NCBI RefSeq assembly: GCF_001517405.1 | Contig: NZ_LN907827.1 | Location: 572,616 to 636,615 of the forward strand | Origin: Duffyella gerundensis | GTDB lineage: Bacteria > Pseudomonadota > Gammaproteobacteria > Enterobacterales > Enterobacteriaceae | Direction of reading: 5' to 3' | Length of the DNA stretch: 64,000 bases | Shown here: positions 50,128-59,311 of the stretch, in pieces | How positions within the stretch are numbered: position 1 is the stretch's first letter | Layout of the letters: the number at the start of each line of letters is the position of its first letter | The notes under the pieces: model-generated | Told to the model about the DNA's origin: nothing | Seen by the model: only the letters and a program-made list of their open reading frames with translations | Database searches by the model: none | Program-made: the position numbers and the translations under genes

Positions 50128-52548
50128 ATGGAACGTGGCTGTTACCGTCTTACCGCGCTGCTGATCATGGCGAGCGCGGAGGTGAATGCTGTCCGCTTCG
50201 ATCCGGCATTTCTGATTGAAGAGGGCCAATCCGTTGCCGATCTGTCACAGCTTGATGAACAGAGCGGACTGTTGCCGGGGACCTACCTGATGGAGTGGCG
50301 TATGAATGAGCGAAGCGCCGGCCTGCGAGAAACACAGCTGTTACCCGGCGAGCAAGGGCTGTTGCCCTGTTTATCCGCAGCATCACTGGAAGAGCTGGGC
50401 GTCAATCTGGCGCATTTGCCTGCGGAGGGACTGGCAGACGCATGTGTGCCTTTTACCGAACTCATCGCTGGAGCCAGTACTGAGGTTGATAGTGAGCGCT
50501 TACGACTTATCCTGAGCATTCCGCAGGCGGCGCTGCATAATCGCGCGCGCGGTACGGTGCCGGAGGCACGCTGGCAGCGTGGCATTAACGCCGGCATGCT
50601 CAATTACAGTCTGCACGGCAGCCAGCGGTGGGGAGAAGCCTCAAGCCGCCAGCAGCTGATGACCTTACAAAGTGGTATCAACCTCGGTGAATGGCGCTGG
50701 CGCGACTACAGCACGTTGCGCCTTGCGCAGGGAGAAACCCGCTGGCGTCATCTCTCCAGCCAGTTTCAGCGCGATATCGTGGTGTTGCGTAGTCAGCTGC
50801 AGCTCGGGGATCTTGCCACCACAGGCGAGCTGTTTGACAGCCTGAGCCTGCGCGGCGTGCAGTTGAGCAGTGATAACAGCATGCTGCCGGACAGCCTGCG
50901 CGGTTTTGCGCCGGTTATTCGCGGCGTGGCGCGCGGCCCGGCGCGGGTTGAGGTACGTCAGCAGGGCGCACTTATCCGCGAAAGCCAGGTGCCGCCGGGC
51001 GCCTTTGTGATCGACGATCTCTATCCGCTCAGCAGCCGCGGCACGCTGGACGTGGAGATTATCGAACAGGATGGCAGCCGTAGCGGTTTCAGCGTGCCTT
51101 TTTCATCGCTGCCGGTGCTGCAACGCGAAGGGCGCGGGCATTACAGCCTGAGCGCCGGGCGCCTGCGGCTGGTATCTGGCGATCGGCCCTGGCTGTTGCA
51201 GAATACCGTGGCGTGGGGATTGCCCTGGCAGCTCACCGCCTATGGCGGCAGTCAGCTGGCGGAAGAGTATCAGTCGCTGGCGGCGGGCCTGGGGGTCAAC
51301 GGTGGAAGGTGGGGCGCCATGTCACTCGATCTGACGCATGCACGGCATCAGCAGGCGTCGGGCGAAGCCTGGCGCTGGCGATACGCACGCTACTTTTCGC
51401 AGACGCAATTGCAGCTTTCCGCTTACCGCTACGCGACATCCGGCTACCGCACCTTTTCTGAGGCCGCGCAGAGCAAAAACCGGCCCGACACGGTACAGCG
51501 AAAACAACGCGTTGATCTCAGCCTCACGCAGACGCTGGGCAGCTATGGGTCACTGTGGATTAACGGCAGCTGGCAGAACTACTGGCAGCAAAGCGGTAGC
51601 GAACGCTCACTACAGTTAGGTTACAGCGGCGTATGGCGCGGCATGACCTTTAACCTGAGCTACAGCCACAACCAGCTGTTGCGCTATCGCAGCAGCGATC
51701 GGGTAATTGGATTCAACCTGATCGTGCCGCTGGATCGCTGGCTAAGCAAAAATCGTTATGCCAACCGTAGCCATACCCTTAACGCCACGGCGGGCAGCAG
51801 CGTGGATAATCACGGGAATGCGCAATTCTGGAGCGGCATCAGCGGCAGCGCGGGTGAAGGGCATGCGCTCAGTTACCGTTTGCAACAGCGCCTGAGTAAT
51901 CAGTCAGCAGGCAGCAGCAGCTATGCGAGTGCGGCCTGGCGCAGCCGCGCCGGTAACCTCGACGGCGCAATTGTCAGCAACGCCCGCGGCCAGCAGCTTA
52001 GCTGGGGCCTCAGCGGCGGCGTAGTGCTGCATCCGCAGGGTGTAACCTTCACGCAGCCGCTGGGAGAAACCAACATTCTGGTGAGCGCGCCCGGTGTGGC
52101 CAATCTGCCGCTGGAGCAGAACGGCAGTGTAAAAACGGATTGGCGCGGCTATGCCGTGGTGCCGTGGGCGTCACCCTATCGCTGGAACCGGGTCGCACCG
52201 AATCTGCGGCAGTTGGAAGAAGGCTATGAAATAGAAGAGGCGGTGCAATGGCTGGCACCAAAACGGGGTGCGTTAGTACGTGCTCACTTTGACGTTAAAC
52301 GGGGCTATCGGGTGCTGATGACGCTGCGCTACCGCGGAAATGCCCTGCCTTTTGGCGCCCTGGTCGCGATTGGTAATCGGCAAAGCATTGTCGGCGATGA
52401 GGGCGAAGTCTGGCTCACCGGTCTGCCCGCCACAGGAGAGTTGCAGGCGCGCTGGGGCAAAGGTGCCGGGCAGCAGTGTCGGCTGCGCTACCGTTTACCC
52501 GACGATGCCGCCAGCGGCATTCAACGCTTACAGGGAGAGTGCCAGTGA
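50128..52548 (+). CDS. Outer membrane fimbrial usher
   Basis: This 806-residue member of the FimD/PapC family forms the beta-barrel pore for pilus assembly. The signal peptide is weak (MERGCYRLTALLIMASAEVNA). An N-terminal subunit-binding domain (VRFDPAFLIEEG), the 24-strand barrel with its plug, and the C-terminal domains are all present. The usher signature GVARGPARVEVRQQGALIRE lies in the plug region (about 270-290). GGAG lies 8 bases before the ATG. The end overlaps the next gene by a GTGA. Confidence 0.92.
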   Translation: MERGCYRLTALLIMASAEVNAVRFDPAFLIEEGQSVADLSQLDEQSGLLPGTYLMEWRMNERSAGLRETQLLPGEQGLLPCLSAASLEELGVNLAHLPAEGLADACVPFTELIAGASTEVDSERLRLILSIPQAALHNRARGTVPEARWQRGINAGMLNYSLHGSQRWGEASSRQQLMTLQSGINLGEWRWRDYSTLRLAQGETRWRHLSSQFQRDIVVLRSQLQLGDLATTGELFDSLSLRGVQLSSDNSMLPDSLRGFAPVIRGVARGPARVEVRQQGALIRESQVPPGAFVIDDLYPLSSRGTLDVEIIEQDGSRSGFSVPFSSLPVLQREGRGHYSLSAGRLRLVSGDRPWLLQNTVAWGLPWQLTAYGGSQLAEEYQSLAAGLGVNGGRWGAMSLDLTHARHQQASGEAWRWRYARYFSQTQLQLSAYRYATSGYRTFSEAAQSKNRPDTVQRKQRVDLSLTQTLGSYGSLWINGSWQNYWQQSGSERSLQLGYSGVWRGMTFNLSYSHNQLLRYRSSDRVIGFNLIVPLDRWLSKNRYANRSHTLNATAGSSVDNHGNAQFWSGISGSAGEGHALSYRLQQRLSNQSAGSSSYASAAWRSRAGNLDGAIVSNARGQQLSWGLSGGVVLHPQGVTFTQPLGETNILVSAPGVANLPLEQNGSVKTDWRGYAVVPWASPYRWNRVAPNLRQLEEGYEIEEAVQWLAPKRGALVRAHFDVKRGYRVLMTLRYRGNALPFGALVAIGNRQSIVGDEGEVWLTGLPATGELQARWGKGAGQQCRLRYRLPDDAASGIQRLQGECQ

Positions 52549-53045
52549 GACGATTCTGCACGTTATTGCTGTTCGCTAGTGCCTGCCTGCAGGCACACGA
52601 TGTGATGCTGCAAGTGACCGGTGAAATAGTGAATGAAGCCTGCACGCTAAATTACCGTGAAAAGCCACCTGAGGTAGCGATGGGAGAATGGGAAACCACC
52701 CATTTTTCCCTGCCGGGCAGCGCCAGCGATCATCGGCCGTTTACGCTGGTGCTCAGCCAGTGCATCAACGCGATAACCGGCGTGCGCGTCAGCTTCCAGG
52801 GTGAAGCCGCTGCGGCCAACCCGCAGTTACTGAAGCTGGATCAGCAGAGCATCAGCGGACTGGCAATTGAGCTCAGTGATGCGAACAGAGAGCCGCTGGC
52901 CATTAACCAGCGCGGCATACGTCAGCCGCTGCTGCCCGAGGTTGATAACGTGCTGCACTTTCACGCGCGCTATATCTCTTTAACACCGCCCATTACTGCC
53001 GGTGCGGCCAACGCGACGGCGCTGCTTAGCCTGGAGTATGACTGA
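52545..53045 (+). CDS. Fimbrial minor subunit
   Basis: The protein has 166 residues from a GTG start that overlaps the usher stop codon (GTGA), indicating coupled translation. The signal peptide is VRRFCTLLLFASACLQA (Met at the GTG). The mature part has the pilin pattern with the Cys pair (NEACTLN, LSQCINA) and the C-terminal Tyr (LLSLEYD). It is probably an adaptor subunit between rod and tip. An open frame in the same phase extends upstream into the usher and was not used. Confidence 0.85.
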   Translation: MRRFCTLLLFASACLQAHDVMLQVTGEIVNEACTLNYREKPPEVAMGEWETTHFSLPGSASDHRPFTLVLSQCINAITGVRVSFQGEAAAANPQLLKLDQQSISGLAIELSDANREPLAINQRGIRQPLLPEVDNVLHFHARYISLTPPITAGAANATALLSLEYD

Positions 53046-54077
53046 ATGAGATGGAACCCGATCTGGATAATGTTGCTGAGCCTGAAGCTGCACGCCATGA
53101 GTGCGGTCGACAACGTTGATGTGGCGCCCGATGTCGATCCGCCGCCCTACAGTTTACCCGCCGATGGCCTGCCGGTTGGCCAGCTGGTGGGTAACGAATG
53201 GCAAGGCGATGCGGCAGTCAGCACGCTATTTCAGTGCGAGCCCGCAGAAGGTGAGTGCATCGATCTGATGACCGTCAGGCCTGTCGGCACGCTGGCTACC
53301 GGCATTCAATACTATGAGGAGGGGGAGCGTTATGATGTCTATCGCAGTTCGGTAACCGGTATCGGTTACGTGCTGGGTATTCAGGATTTCGAGGACAACC
53401 GGTTTAAGCCGGTGAATCAGTTGCAACAGGAATTACAACTGTATCCGTTTCCCGGCAGCAGCCGCCTCAGCGCCACACGCGGCGTACGTGCCCGCATGCG
53501 TTTCATTACCACCGGCGAGCAGCTGCAGACTGGCGTGACCGCTACGCTGTCTTTGCCCATTGCACAGATTTCGGCGCGCAATGGTCGCTTCAGTGTTGTT
53601 GCGCCGGTGGTGCTGCATAGGATGACGATTCGCATTCAGCCACAAGGGTGCTCGGTGGTCTCCGGTGCCTCAGAGCCGGTGATGCTGGGAAAAGTGTGGG
53701 CAGGTTCATTACCGGAGGTGGGCAGCGTTTACGGAAATGGATCCGCCACGATTTCGCTGAGCTGCGACAAAGGCGTGGTGTTACACGCGGTGATGACCGA
53801 CCAGAGCCAGAAGGGCAATCTCAGCGATATTCTCAACCTGACTCCGGACTCCACGGCGACCGGCGTGGGCATTCAGTTTGTGCGCGATGATGGCAACGTG
53901 ATTCGTTACGGACCGGACGCCAGCGCTCAGGGCACGCTCAACCAGTGGCGGATAGAACAGGCGCAGTACGATCAGCAGATCCTGACCGTGCCGCTTATGG
54001 CGCGCTATATTCGCACCGGGCCGATTACCGCTGGCAGCGCCAACGGCATCGCGTCGATCACCTTTTCCTATCAGTGA
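53046..54077 (+). CDS. Fimbrial tip adhesin
   Basis: The protein has 343 residues. The signal peptide is short ([20 protein letters not shown]). The N-terminal half (about 30-190) is a distinct, probably lectin domain with few recognisable motifs. The C-terminal half is a pilin domain with Cys in QPQGCSVV and LSCDKG and the final FSYQ. This two-domain form is that of FimH-like tip adhesins, and its place last in the operon fits. It starts directly after the previous stop codon. The receptor cannot be told from sequence. Confidence 0.85.
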   Translation: MRWNPIWIMLLSLKLHAMSAVDNVDVAPDVDPPPYSLPADGLPVGQLVGNEWQGDAAVSTLFQCEPAEGECIDLMTVRPVGTLATGIQYYEEGERYDVYRSSVTGIGYVLGIQDFEDNRFKPVNQLQQELQLYPFPGSSRLSATRGVRARMRFITTGEQLQTGVTATLSLPIAQISARNGRFSVVAPVVLHRMTIRIQPQGCSVVSGASEPVMLGKVWAGSLPEVGSVYGNGSATISLSCDKGVVLHAVMTDQSQKGNLSDILNLTPDSTATGVGIQFVRDDGNVIRYGPDASAQGTLNQWRIEQAQYDQQILTVPLMARYIRTGPITAGSANGIASITFSYQ

Positions 54078-54733
54078 GACGCACCGCGGCGCTTTTTCCA
54101 GATCAGCAACAGGCTTCCCGCCAGGCCGATAAACAGCAGGGCAACCGGCAGAATAATCAGCACGGTCATCACCTGATCTTCATGGCGTTTGATAAACGGC
54201 ACCTGGCTGATGCCGTAACCAAACGTCACCACGATGGTGACCCACAGCAGGCCGCTGAGCCAGTTAAAGAACTGGAAGCGGCCATGTTTCAGGCCGGAAA
54301 TGCCCGCCATGGTAGGCAGCAAGGTGCGGATAAAGGCCAGAAAGCGGCCCACCAGCAGCGCCGTCAGGCCATGGCGGTGAAACATTTGCCAGGCGCGCTG
54401 ATGATATTGCGCGGGTAAATGCATCAGCCAGCGTTTCACCATTTTTGTATTGCCCAGCCAGCGGCCCTGCAAATAGCTCAACCAGCAGCCGAGGCTGGCC
54501 GCCATGGTCAGAATAATCAGCGTAGGGAAGAAGTCCATGACGCCTTTGGCCACCATGGCACCCGCCAGCAGCAGCAGGCTATCGCCCGGCAGAAACGAGG
54601 CGGGTAACAGTCCATTCTCCAGAAACAGCGTCAGGAACATGACCCCGTAAACGACCCACACAACATCCGGATTGGCCAGCGCAGCAAAATCCTGATGCCA
54701 CAACGCCTGCACAATCTCGTGTAAAACACCCAT
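54071..54733 (-). CDS. yghB: DedA-family membrane protein YghB
   Basis: This 220-residue polytopic membrane protein of the DedA family ([38 protein letters not shown]) is closely like E. coli YghB, which with YqjA supports cell division and membrane homeostasis and probably flips undecaprenyl phosphate or other lipids. The gene overlaps the fimbrial adhesin by a few bases at its 3' end, in opposite orientation. metC lies upstream on the same strand, as in E. coli. Confidence 0.93.
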   Translation of the reverse strand: MGVLHEIVQALWHQDFAALANPDVVWVVYGVMFLTLFLENGLLPASFLPGDSLLLLAGAMVAKGVMDFFPTLIILTMAASLGCWLSYLQGRWLGNTKMVKRWLMHLPAQYHQRAWQMFHRHGLTALLVGRFLAFIRTLLPTMAGISGLKHGRFQFFNWLSGLLWVTIVVTFGYGISQVPFIKRHEDQVMTVLIILPVALLFIGLAGSLLLIWKKRRGASH

Positions 54734-54833
54734 GTTTAATCCCGTTGACAGCGGTTTCGTTTAATTTTAACGAATAATAAGAAGCCAGTCAGGTCGGGTT
54801 TCCGCCACGCGAAAACCGCATCCCCCGTGTAGT

Positions 54834-56027
54834 TTAGACGCTGGTCAGACGATCGAAGCCTGCCGACAGATCGGCGATCAGATCGTCAACGTGTTCCAGG
54901 CCAATATGCAGCCGCACCAGCGTGCCGCTGAAATCGATGCCACCGGCCGGTCGGATCGCCGCCAGTTCATCGGGCTGATTGGCGAGGATCAGCGATTCGA
55001 AGCCGCCCCATGAATAGGCCATGCTGAAGTGCTGGAAATGGTCGAGATAGTCGGCCATCTGCTGCGGACTCAGCTTTTGATGCAGAATAAAAGAGAACAG
55101 GCCGCTGCTGCCGCTGAAGTCGCGCTGCCAGAAAGCGTGGCCTTTGCACTGCGCCAGCGCAGGATGGTTTACCCGCGCCACTTCTGGCCGCGTGGCGAGC
55201 CATTCTGCGATTTTGATGCCGCTCTCTTCATGCTGTTGCAGACGTACCGCCAGCGTGCGCAATCCGCGGCTGGCCATATAGGCGGTATCAGCGTCGACCA
55301 TTTGTCCCATCAGATAGGAGTTCTCGCGCAGGCGATCCCAGCAGCGCGCATTGGCGACCGCGGTGCCGATCATCGCATCGGAGTGGCCGATCAGATATTT
55401 GGTGCCTGCCTGAATCGAAATATCGCAGCCGTGATCCAGCGGCCGAAACAGCACGCCCGCCGCCCAGGTATTATCGACGATGATGATCGCTTCCGGCGCT
55501 TTGGCGCGCACGGCGGCGACAATGGCCGGAATATCCTGCACTTCCATAGTGATGGACGCGGGGGATTCGAGGAAAACGATGCGCGTAGTGGGCTGGATCA
55601 GCGCGGCGATACCACCATCAAGGCAGTGATCGAAAAAGGTGGTGCTGACGTTAAGCTTGCTGAGAATTTTGGTGCAGAAATCCTGCGTTGGCTCGTAGAC
55701 CGAACCGCACATCAATACGTGATCGCCCGCTTCAACAAAGGCAAGCATCGCATTGGCTACCGCTGCCGCGCCGCAGGAGTAAAGCGCGCAGCCGGCGCCA
55801 CCTTCCAGCTCGGTCATCGCTTCCTGAAGTGCAAAGTGGGTCAGGGTGCCGCGGCGGCCATAAAAGAGTTCGCCGTGCGCACGGCCTGCGGTGGCGCGCT
55901 GTTTGTCCGCCACGGTGTCGAACACCAGCGACGAGGCGCGTTGAATCACGCTGTTCACCGATCCCTGCGTAAATCGCTTTGCCCGCCCGGCGCGGATTAA
56001 TGTGGTTTCTAACTTCTCTTTGCTCAT
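54834..56027 (-). CDS. metC: Cystathionine beta-lyase MetC
   Basis: This 397-residue PLP enzyme cleaves cystathionine to homocysteine, pyruvate and ammonia in methionine synthesis. The PLP-binding Lys lies in [18 protein letters not shown] (about 211), and [14 protein letters not shown] and [15 protein letters not shown] are conserved. The start at MSKEKLETT matches the family; an extended frame begins 15 codons earlier. No MetJ boxes were clearly seen upstream. It is in the yghB-metC-exbB neighbourhood of E. coli, but a TRAP operon has been inserted before exbB. Confidence 0.95.
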   Translation of the reverse strand: MSKEKLETTLIRAGRAKRFTQGSVNSVIQRASSLVFDTVADKQRATAGRAHGELFYGRRGTLTHFALQEAMTELEGGAGCALYSCGAAAVANAMLAFVEAGDHVLMCGSVYEPTQDFCTKILSKLNVSTTFFDHCLDGGIAALIQPTTRIVFLESPASITMEVQDIPAIVAAVRAKAPEAIIIVDNTWAAGVLFRPLDHGCDISIQAGTKYLIGHSDAMIGTAVANARCWDRLRENSYLMGQMVDADTAYMASRGLRTLAVRLQQHEESGIKIAEWLATRPEVARVNHPALAQCKGHAFWQRDFSGSSGLFSFILHQKLSPQQMADYLDHFQHFSMAYSWGGFESLILANQPDELAAIRPAGGIDFSGTLVRLHIGLEHVDDLIADLSAGFDRLTSV

Positions 56028-56132
56028 CTGCGGACGCCCTGCTGATCCCTGTGAAAGGCATAAACTTAGCATGAATCCCGACAGGGCGTTGATAAGGAAT
56101 TGGCATAATCAGAGTGCTGCCAGCGTGAAGCA

Positions 56133-56155
56133 GCGGGCGAACCAGGTTCGCCCGC
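56133..56155. terminator. Hairpin between metC and the TRAP operon
   Basis: GCGGGCGAACC and GGTTCGCCCGC are perfect 11-base arms with a one-base loop, 6 bases before the TRAP large permease end. No T-tract follows, so termination is not sure. Confidence 0.4.
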
Positions 56156-56160
56156 CGGAC

Positions 56161-57447
56161 TCAAATCACACCCATGGCACGCGGTAGCCAGAGCGAAATG
56201 GCCGGTATGTAAGTGATTAACAGCAGGACGATGAACAGCACGCAGTAAAACGGCAGCATCGCACGCACCACCTGCTCGATCTTTTGCTTGCTTACCGCAC
56301 TGGCGACAAACAGCACCGAGCCGACCGGCGGTGTGATCAAACCGATGCCGAGGTTGGTCATCATGATCATGCCAAAATGCACCGGATCGATGCCTAACGC
56401 ATTGGTAACCGGCAGCAGCACCGGCGTCAGGATCAGAATGATCGGCGCCATATCCATCAGCGTACCGATCACCAGCAGCAGCACGTTAATACACATCAGG
56501 ATGACATATTTGTTGTCAGAGATGCTGGTAAAGGTATCGGTGATCATCTGCGGCAGCTGCATAAAGGTCATTACCGCACCAAAGCTGGCGGCAAAGGCGA
56601 TCAGCACCATCACGATGGTCACGGTCTTGATGGTGCGAAACAGCAGGATATGGAGCTGATTCCATTTAAAATCACGATAGATAAACATGGTGACCAGAAA
56701 CGCCCATAAGCAGGCAATTGCGGCAGATTCCGTGGCGGTAAAGATCCCGGTGAGAATACCGCCAAGAATGATCACAATGGTAAACAGACCCCAGAACGCA
56801 TCGAGAAAGATTTTCAGCGCCTGTTTAAACGGGATGCGCTCACCTTTTGGGTAACCGCGTTTTCTGGCAAAGCCGATACACATGATCATCAGGCAGAGGC
56901 CGAGCAGCAGGCCGGGAAAAATGCCCGCCACAAACAGCGACGAGATACTGACCACGCCGCCGGTCGCCAGCGAGTAGATCACCGAGTTATGGCTGGGTGG
57001 TGTCAGCACCGCCTGCACCGATCCGCTGGCGGTCACCGCGGCGGCAAAATCGCGCGGATAGCCTTTGGCTTCCATCTCCGGGATCATCACCGATCCGATC
57101 GAGGCGGTGTCGGCAACCGACGATCCTGAGATGGCACCAAAGAAGGTCGAGGCAACGATATTCACCAGCGACAAACCGCCGCGAATAAAGCCGACAAAGA
57201 TATAGGCGAAATTTACCAGCCGTCGGGCAATGCCGCCCTCGGCCATGATGGCACCGGCGAGAATAAAGAAGGGAATGGTCAGCAGGGAGAATTTGTTTAC
57301 GCCGTTGGTGATCTGGATCACCACCGCTTCCCACGGCAGGTCAATCCACCAGGCGCCGATAAAGGCGCTGAGGCCCACAGAAAAAGCCACCGGAAACCCC
57401 AGCAGCAGCAGCAACGCTAAACTACCAATCAGAATAAGTGCGTCCAT
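56161..57447 (-). CDS. TRAP transporter large permease (DctM family)
   Basis: This 428-residue polytopic inner-membrane subunit forms the sodium-driven transport path of a tripartite ATP-independent periplasmic (TRAP) transporter. About 12 hydrophobic segments are visible and the family motif ASTFFGAISGSSVADTASIG is present. It is the third gene of the operon; 14 bases separate it from the small permease. The substrate is not readable from it. Confidence 0.93.
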   Translation of the reverse strand: MDALILIGSLALLLLLGFPVAFSVGLSAFIGAWWIDLPWEAVVIQITNGVNKFSLLTIPFFILAGAIMAEGGIARRLVNFAYIFVGFIRGGLSLVNIVASTFFGAISGSSVADTASIGSVMIPEMEAKGYPRDFAAAVTASGSVQAVLTPPSHNSVIYSLATGGVVSISSLFVAGIFPGLLLGLCLMIMCIGFARKRGYPKGERIPFKQALKIFLDAFWGLFTIVIILGGILTGIFTATESAAIACLWAFLVTMFIYRDFKWNQLHILLFRTIKTVTIVMVLIAFAASFGAVMTFMQLPQMITDTFTSISDNKYVILMCINVLLLVIGTLMDMAPIILILTPVLLPVTNALGIDPVHFGMIMMTNLGIGLITPPVGSVLFVASAVSKQKIEQVVRAMLPFYCVLFIVLLLITYIPAISLWLPRAMGVI

Positions 57448-57461
57448 TTTCCTGCTCCGCC

Positions 57462-57968
57462 TTAGTGAGTGCCGCCAAGCATGACAACAGGACGAGCGGT
57501 CTGCTCGCCCGCGAATAAACGCTCAATCACAAACAGCAGCGTGATCAGCGTGCCCAGCGGAATCGGCAGATACATTTGCCCGTAGGTCACCGCAGGCAGC
57601 GATGCCTGCGCCTGTGACCACATCGCTTCACACAGGCTAAAGCTCGACTGAAACAGCATCACGCAGAACGCCAGCATCAGCAGATCGCAGAGGATGCGCG
57701 CCGCGCGTTGCAGCGGGGCAGGCAGGCGATCGGTGAGCATTGACACACAGATATGCGTACCGGCGCGCAGGCCAACCGGGGCGCCAAGAAAGGTAAAAAT
57801 GATCATACAGACAATGGCCACCGGTTCGGGCCAGGAGAGGGCACCATCCAACACGTAACGGGCAAAAATTCCCACCGGTATCACCGACACCATAATCAGT
57901 AAGGCAATACCGGCCACCACCATGCACAGCAGATAAAGCCCGTCCATCAGACGACAATAAGAGGTCAT
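57462..57968 (-). CDS. TRAP transporter small permease (DctQ family)
   Basis: This 168-residue protein with four hydrophobic segments (LYLLCMVVAGIALLIMVSV; VAIVCMIIFTFLGAPVGLRA; LCDLLMLAFCVMLFQ; PIPLGTLITLLFVIERLF) matches the DctQ family, which links the large permease to the binding protein. It is the middle gene of the operon. Confidence 0.9.
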   Translation of the reverse strand: MTSYCRLMDGLYLLCMVVAGIALLIMVSVIPVGIFARYVLDGALSWPEPVAIVCMIIFTFLGAPVGLRAGTHICVSMLTDRLPAPLQRAARILCDLLMLAFCVMLFQSSFSLCEAMWSQAQASLPAVTYGQMYLPIPLGTLITLLFVIERLFAGEQTARPVVMLGGTH

Positions 57969-58013
57969 AACTGGGTTCCTGCGAAAAGTGCCGCGAGCGC
58001 GGCACGGGGAAAA

Positions 58014-58979
58014 TTATTTAACTTCAGCGATCTGCTTCATCAGATCCTGATAGTTAGCACCAAATTTGTCGCGCACCGGCTGTGTTGCCTTGATGAAGTA
58101 ATCGCGATCGGTCTGCTGAAAGGTCACGCCGCCCTGTTTCATTTTGGCCAGCGATTCTTCGGTGTATTTCGCCCACAGCACGCGCTCATCTTCCTGCGCC
58201 TCTTTGCCGAGCTTTTTCAGCAGCGCCTGATCGTCCGCCGAGAGCTTGTTCCATGCGGTTTTTGAGAACAGGATCATTTCCGGCTGCATAAAGTGGCCGG
58301 TCAGGGTGTAATACTTGGTAACCGGCATATAGTTATGCGCCACAAAGGTTGGCGGGTTGTTCTCGGTGCCGTCGACCACGCCGGTTTGCATGGCGCTGAA
58401 CACTTCGCTGACGCCCATCGCTACCGGATTAGCGCCCATCGCTTTCAGCGTGGCAAGGGAAACGGCGCTGTTCTGCACGCGAATTTTCATGCCCTTGAGG
58501 TCTTCAGGTTTGGCGATCGGCTTTTTGGTGATCATGTTGCGTACGCCGGCATCGGTCCAGCCGAGAAATATCATGCGTGCCGCAGGGTCCTTGTCGAATT
58601 TATCGGTGATGGTCTTGCCAACGTCACCATCCAACACCTTATGCATATGGTCTTCATCGCGAAAGATATAGGGCAGGGTTAAGACGCTGGTTTCCGGAGC
58701 AATGGTGGTAACTGGCGCCAGCGACACGCGAATCATATCGATCGCCCCCAGCTGCACCTGTTGCAGCGCCTGATCTTCATCACCCAGCACGCCTCCCGCG
58801 TAAACCTTCATCTCCAGGCGGCCATCGGTGGCCTTTTTCAATTTTTCGCCCATATTTTGCAGCGCGACCACCGTCGGATAACCGGCAGGTTGAACTTCCG
58901 CGATTTTTAATACTTTGGCTGAGGCCATACCGCTAAAGGCAGCGGTCAGCGACACGGCAAGCAGTAACTTTTTCAGCAT
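58014..58979 (-). CDS. TRAP transporter periplasmic binding protein (DctP family)
   Basis: The protein has 321 residues. The signal peptide is MLKKLLLAVSLTAAFSGMAS/AKV. The DctP fold shows GGVLGDEDQALQQVQLGAID and the carboxylate-binding region LKGMKIRVQNS, whose Arg binds the substrate's carboxyl group. Organic acids or sugar acids (sialic acid, uronates, 2,3-diketogulonate) are the usual ligands; which one cannot be told. It is the first gene of the operon, and a CRP-like site and an IclR/KdgR-like palindrome lie upstream. Confidence 0.92.
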   Translation of the reverse strand: MLKKLLLAVSLTAAFSGMASAKVLKIAEVQPAGYPTVVALQNMGEKLKKATDGRLEMKVYAGGVLGDEDQALQQVQLGAIDMIRVSLAPVTTIAPETSVLTLPYIFRDEDHMHKVLDGDVGKTITDKFDKDPAARMIFLGWTDAGVRNMITKKPIAKPEDLKGMKIRVQNSAVSLATLKAMGANPVAMGVSEVFSAMQTGVVDGTENNPPTFVAHNYMPVTKYYTLTGHFMQPEMILFSKTAWNKLSADDQALLKKLGKEAQEDERVLWAKYTEESLAKMKQGGVTFQQTDRDYFIKATQPVRDKFGANYQDLMKQIAEVK

Positions 58980-59055
58980 TATTTTTTATCTCCAGCGAAG
59001 AGGTATGCCGCTTTAGGGAAGGAAGTGAGGCGCAAGCAGGGACAGCGGCTGAATC

Positions 59056-59084
59056 ACTATAGAGAAAAGTCTGCTGCTGCAAAT
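59056..59084 (-). promoter_or_regulatory. Candidate promoter for the TRAP operon
   Basis: On the minus strand TTTGCA and TATAGT are spaced by 16 bases, about 80 bases before the dctP-like start. The CRP-like site is centred about 60 bases upstream of the expected start of transcription, a usual class I activation distance. Confidence 0.45.
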
Positions 59085-59101
59085 GGGCGGCTGTTAGATT
59101 G

Positions 59102-59117
59102 AATGAAATACATCACA
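59102..59117. promoter_or_regulatory. CRP-like site upstream of the TRAP operon
   Basis: On the minus strand TGTGATGTATTTCATT has a perfect left half (TGTGA) and three of five bases of the right half. Together with its distance to the candidate promoter it fits CRP activation. Confidence 0.45.
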
Positions 59118-59119
59118 AA

Positions 59120-59138
59120 ATTAAAACAACGTTTTAAT
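59120..59138. promoter_or_regulatory. 19-base palindrome, IclR/KdgR-like operator
   Basis: ATTAAAAC-AAC-GTTTTAAT has perfect 8-base arms around three bases. The pattern resembles KdgR-type (IclR family) operators that control uronate uptake genes. It lies upstream of the TRAP operon in the 332-base gap before exbB; no such regulator is in the window. Confidence 0.5.
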
Positions 59139-59221
59139 AAAATTCAACAGGCCATCACATTTATGGAACCAGCCGGTTTCGTCAGGCAGAAAGGCGCGCG
59201 AAAAATCAGCGAAAAATGTAA

Positions 59222-59241
59222 ATAGTAATGAGAACTACTAT
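59222..59241. promoter_or_regulatory. Fur box before exbB
   Basis: ATAGTA-ATGAGAAC-TACTAT is an inverted repeat of the Fur-box type (AGTAATGAGAACTACTAT core), just upstream of a TATGAT -10 at 59261-59266 that has a TG one base before it. It covers the -35 region, so iron-bound Fur would block the promoter, as known for exbB in E. coli. Confidence 0.75.
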
Positions 59242-59260
59242 CAATTCGCCGCTTTTTTGG

Positions 59261-59266
59261 TATGAT
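59261..59266 (+). promoter_or_regulatory. -10 element of the exbB promoter
   Basis: TATGAT preceded by TGG forms an extended -10. The position 16 bases upstream (TATCAA) overlaps the Fur box. Confidence 0.55.
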
Positions 59267-59311
59267 CCGCCCCTGACGTAAAACAGCCATAAATGATGTT
59301 GGAGATACAGC

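Noticed and set aside
55029..56000. A 323-codon open frame opposite metC
   Set aside because: It is antisense to a well-conserved gene and reflects codon bias, as do similar long frames opposite parC, rpoD and the Ig-repeat genes.
56028..56130. MetJ boxes upstream of metC
   Set aside because: No tandem AGACGTCT-like sites were found, only weak fragments.
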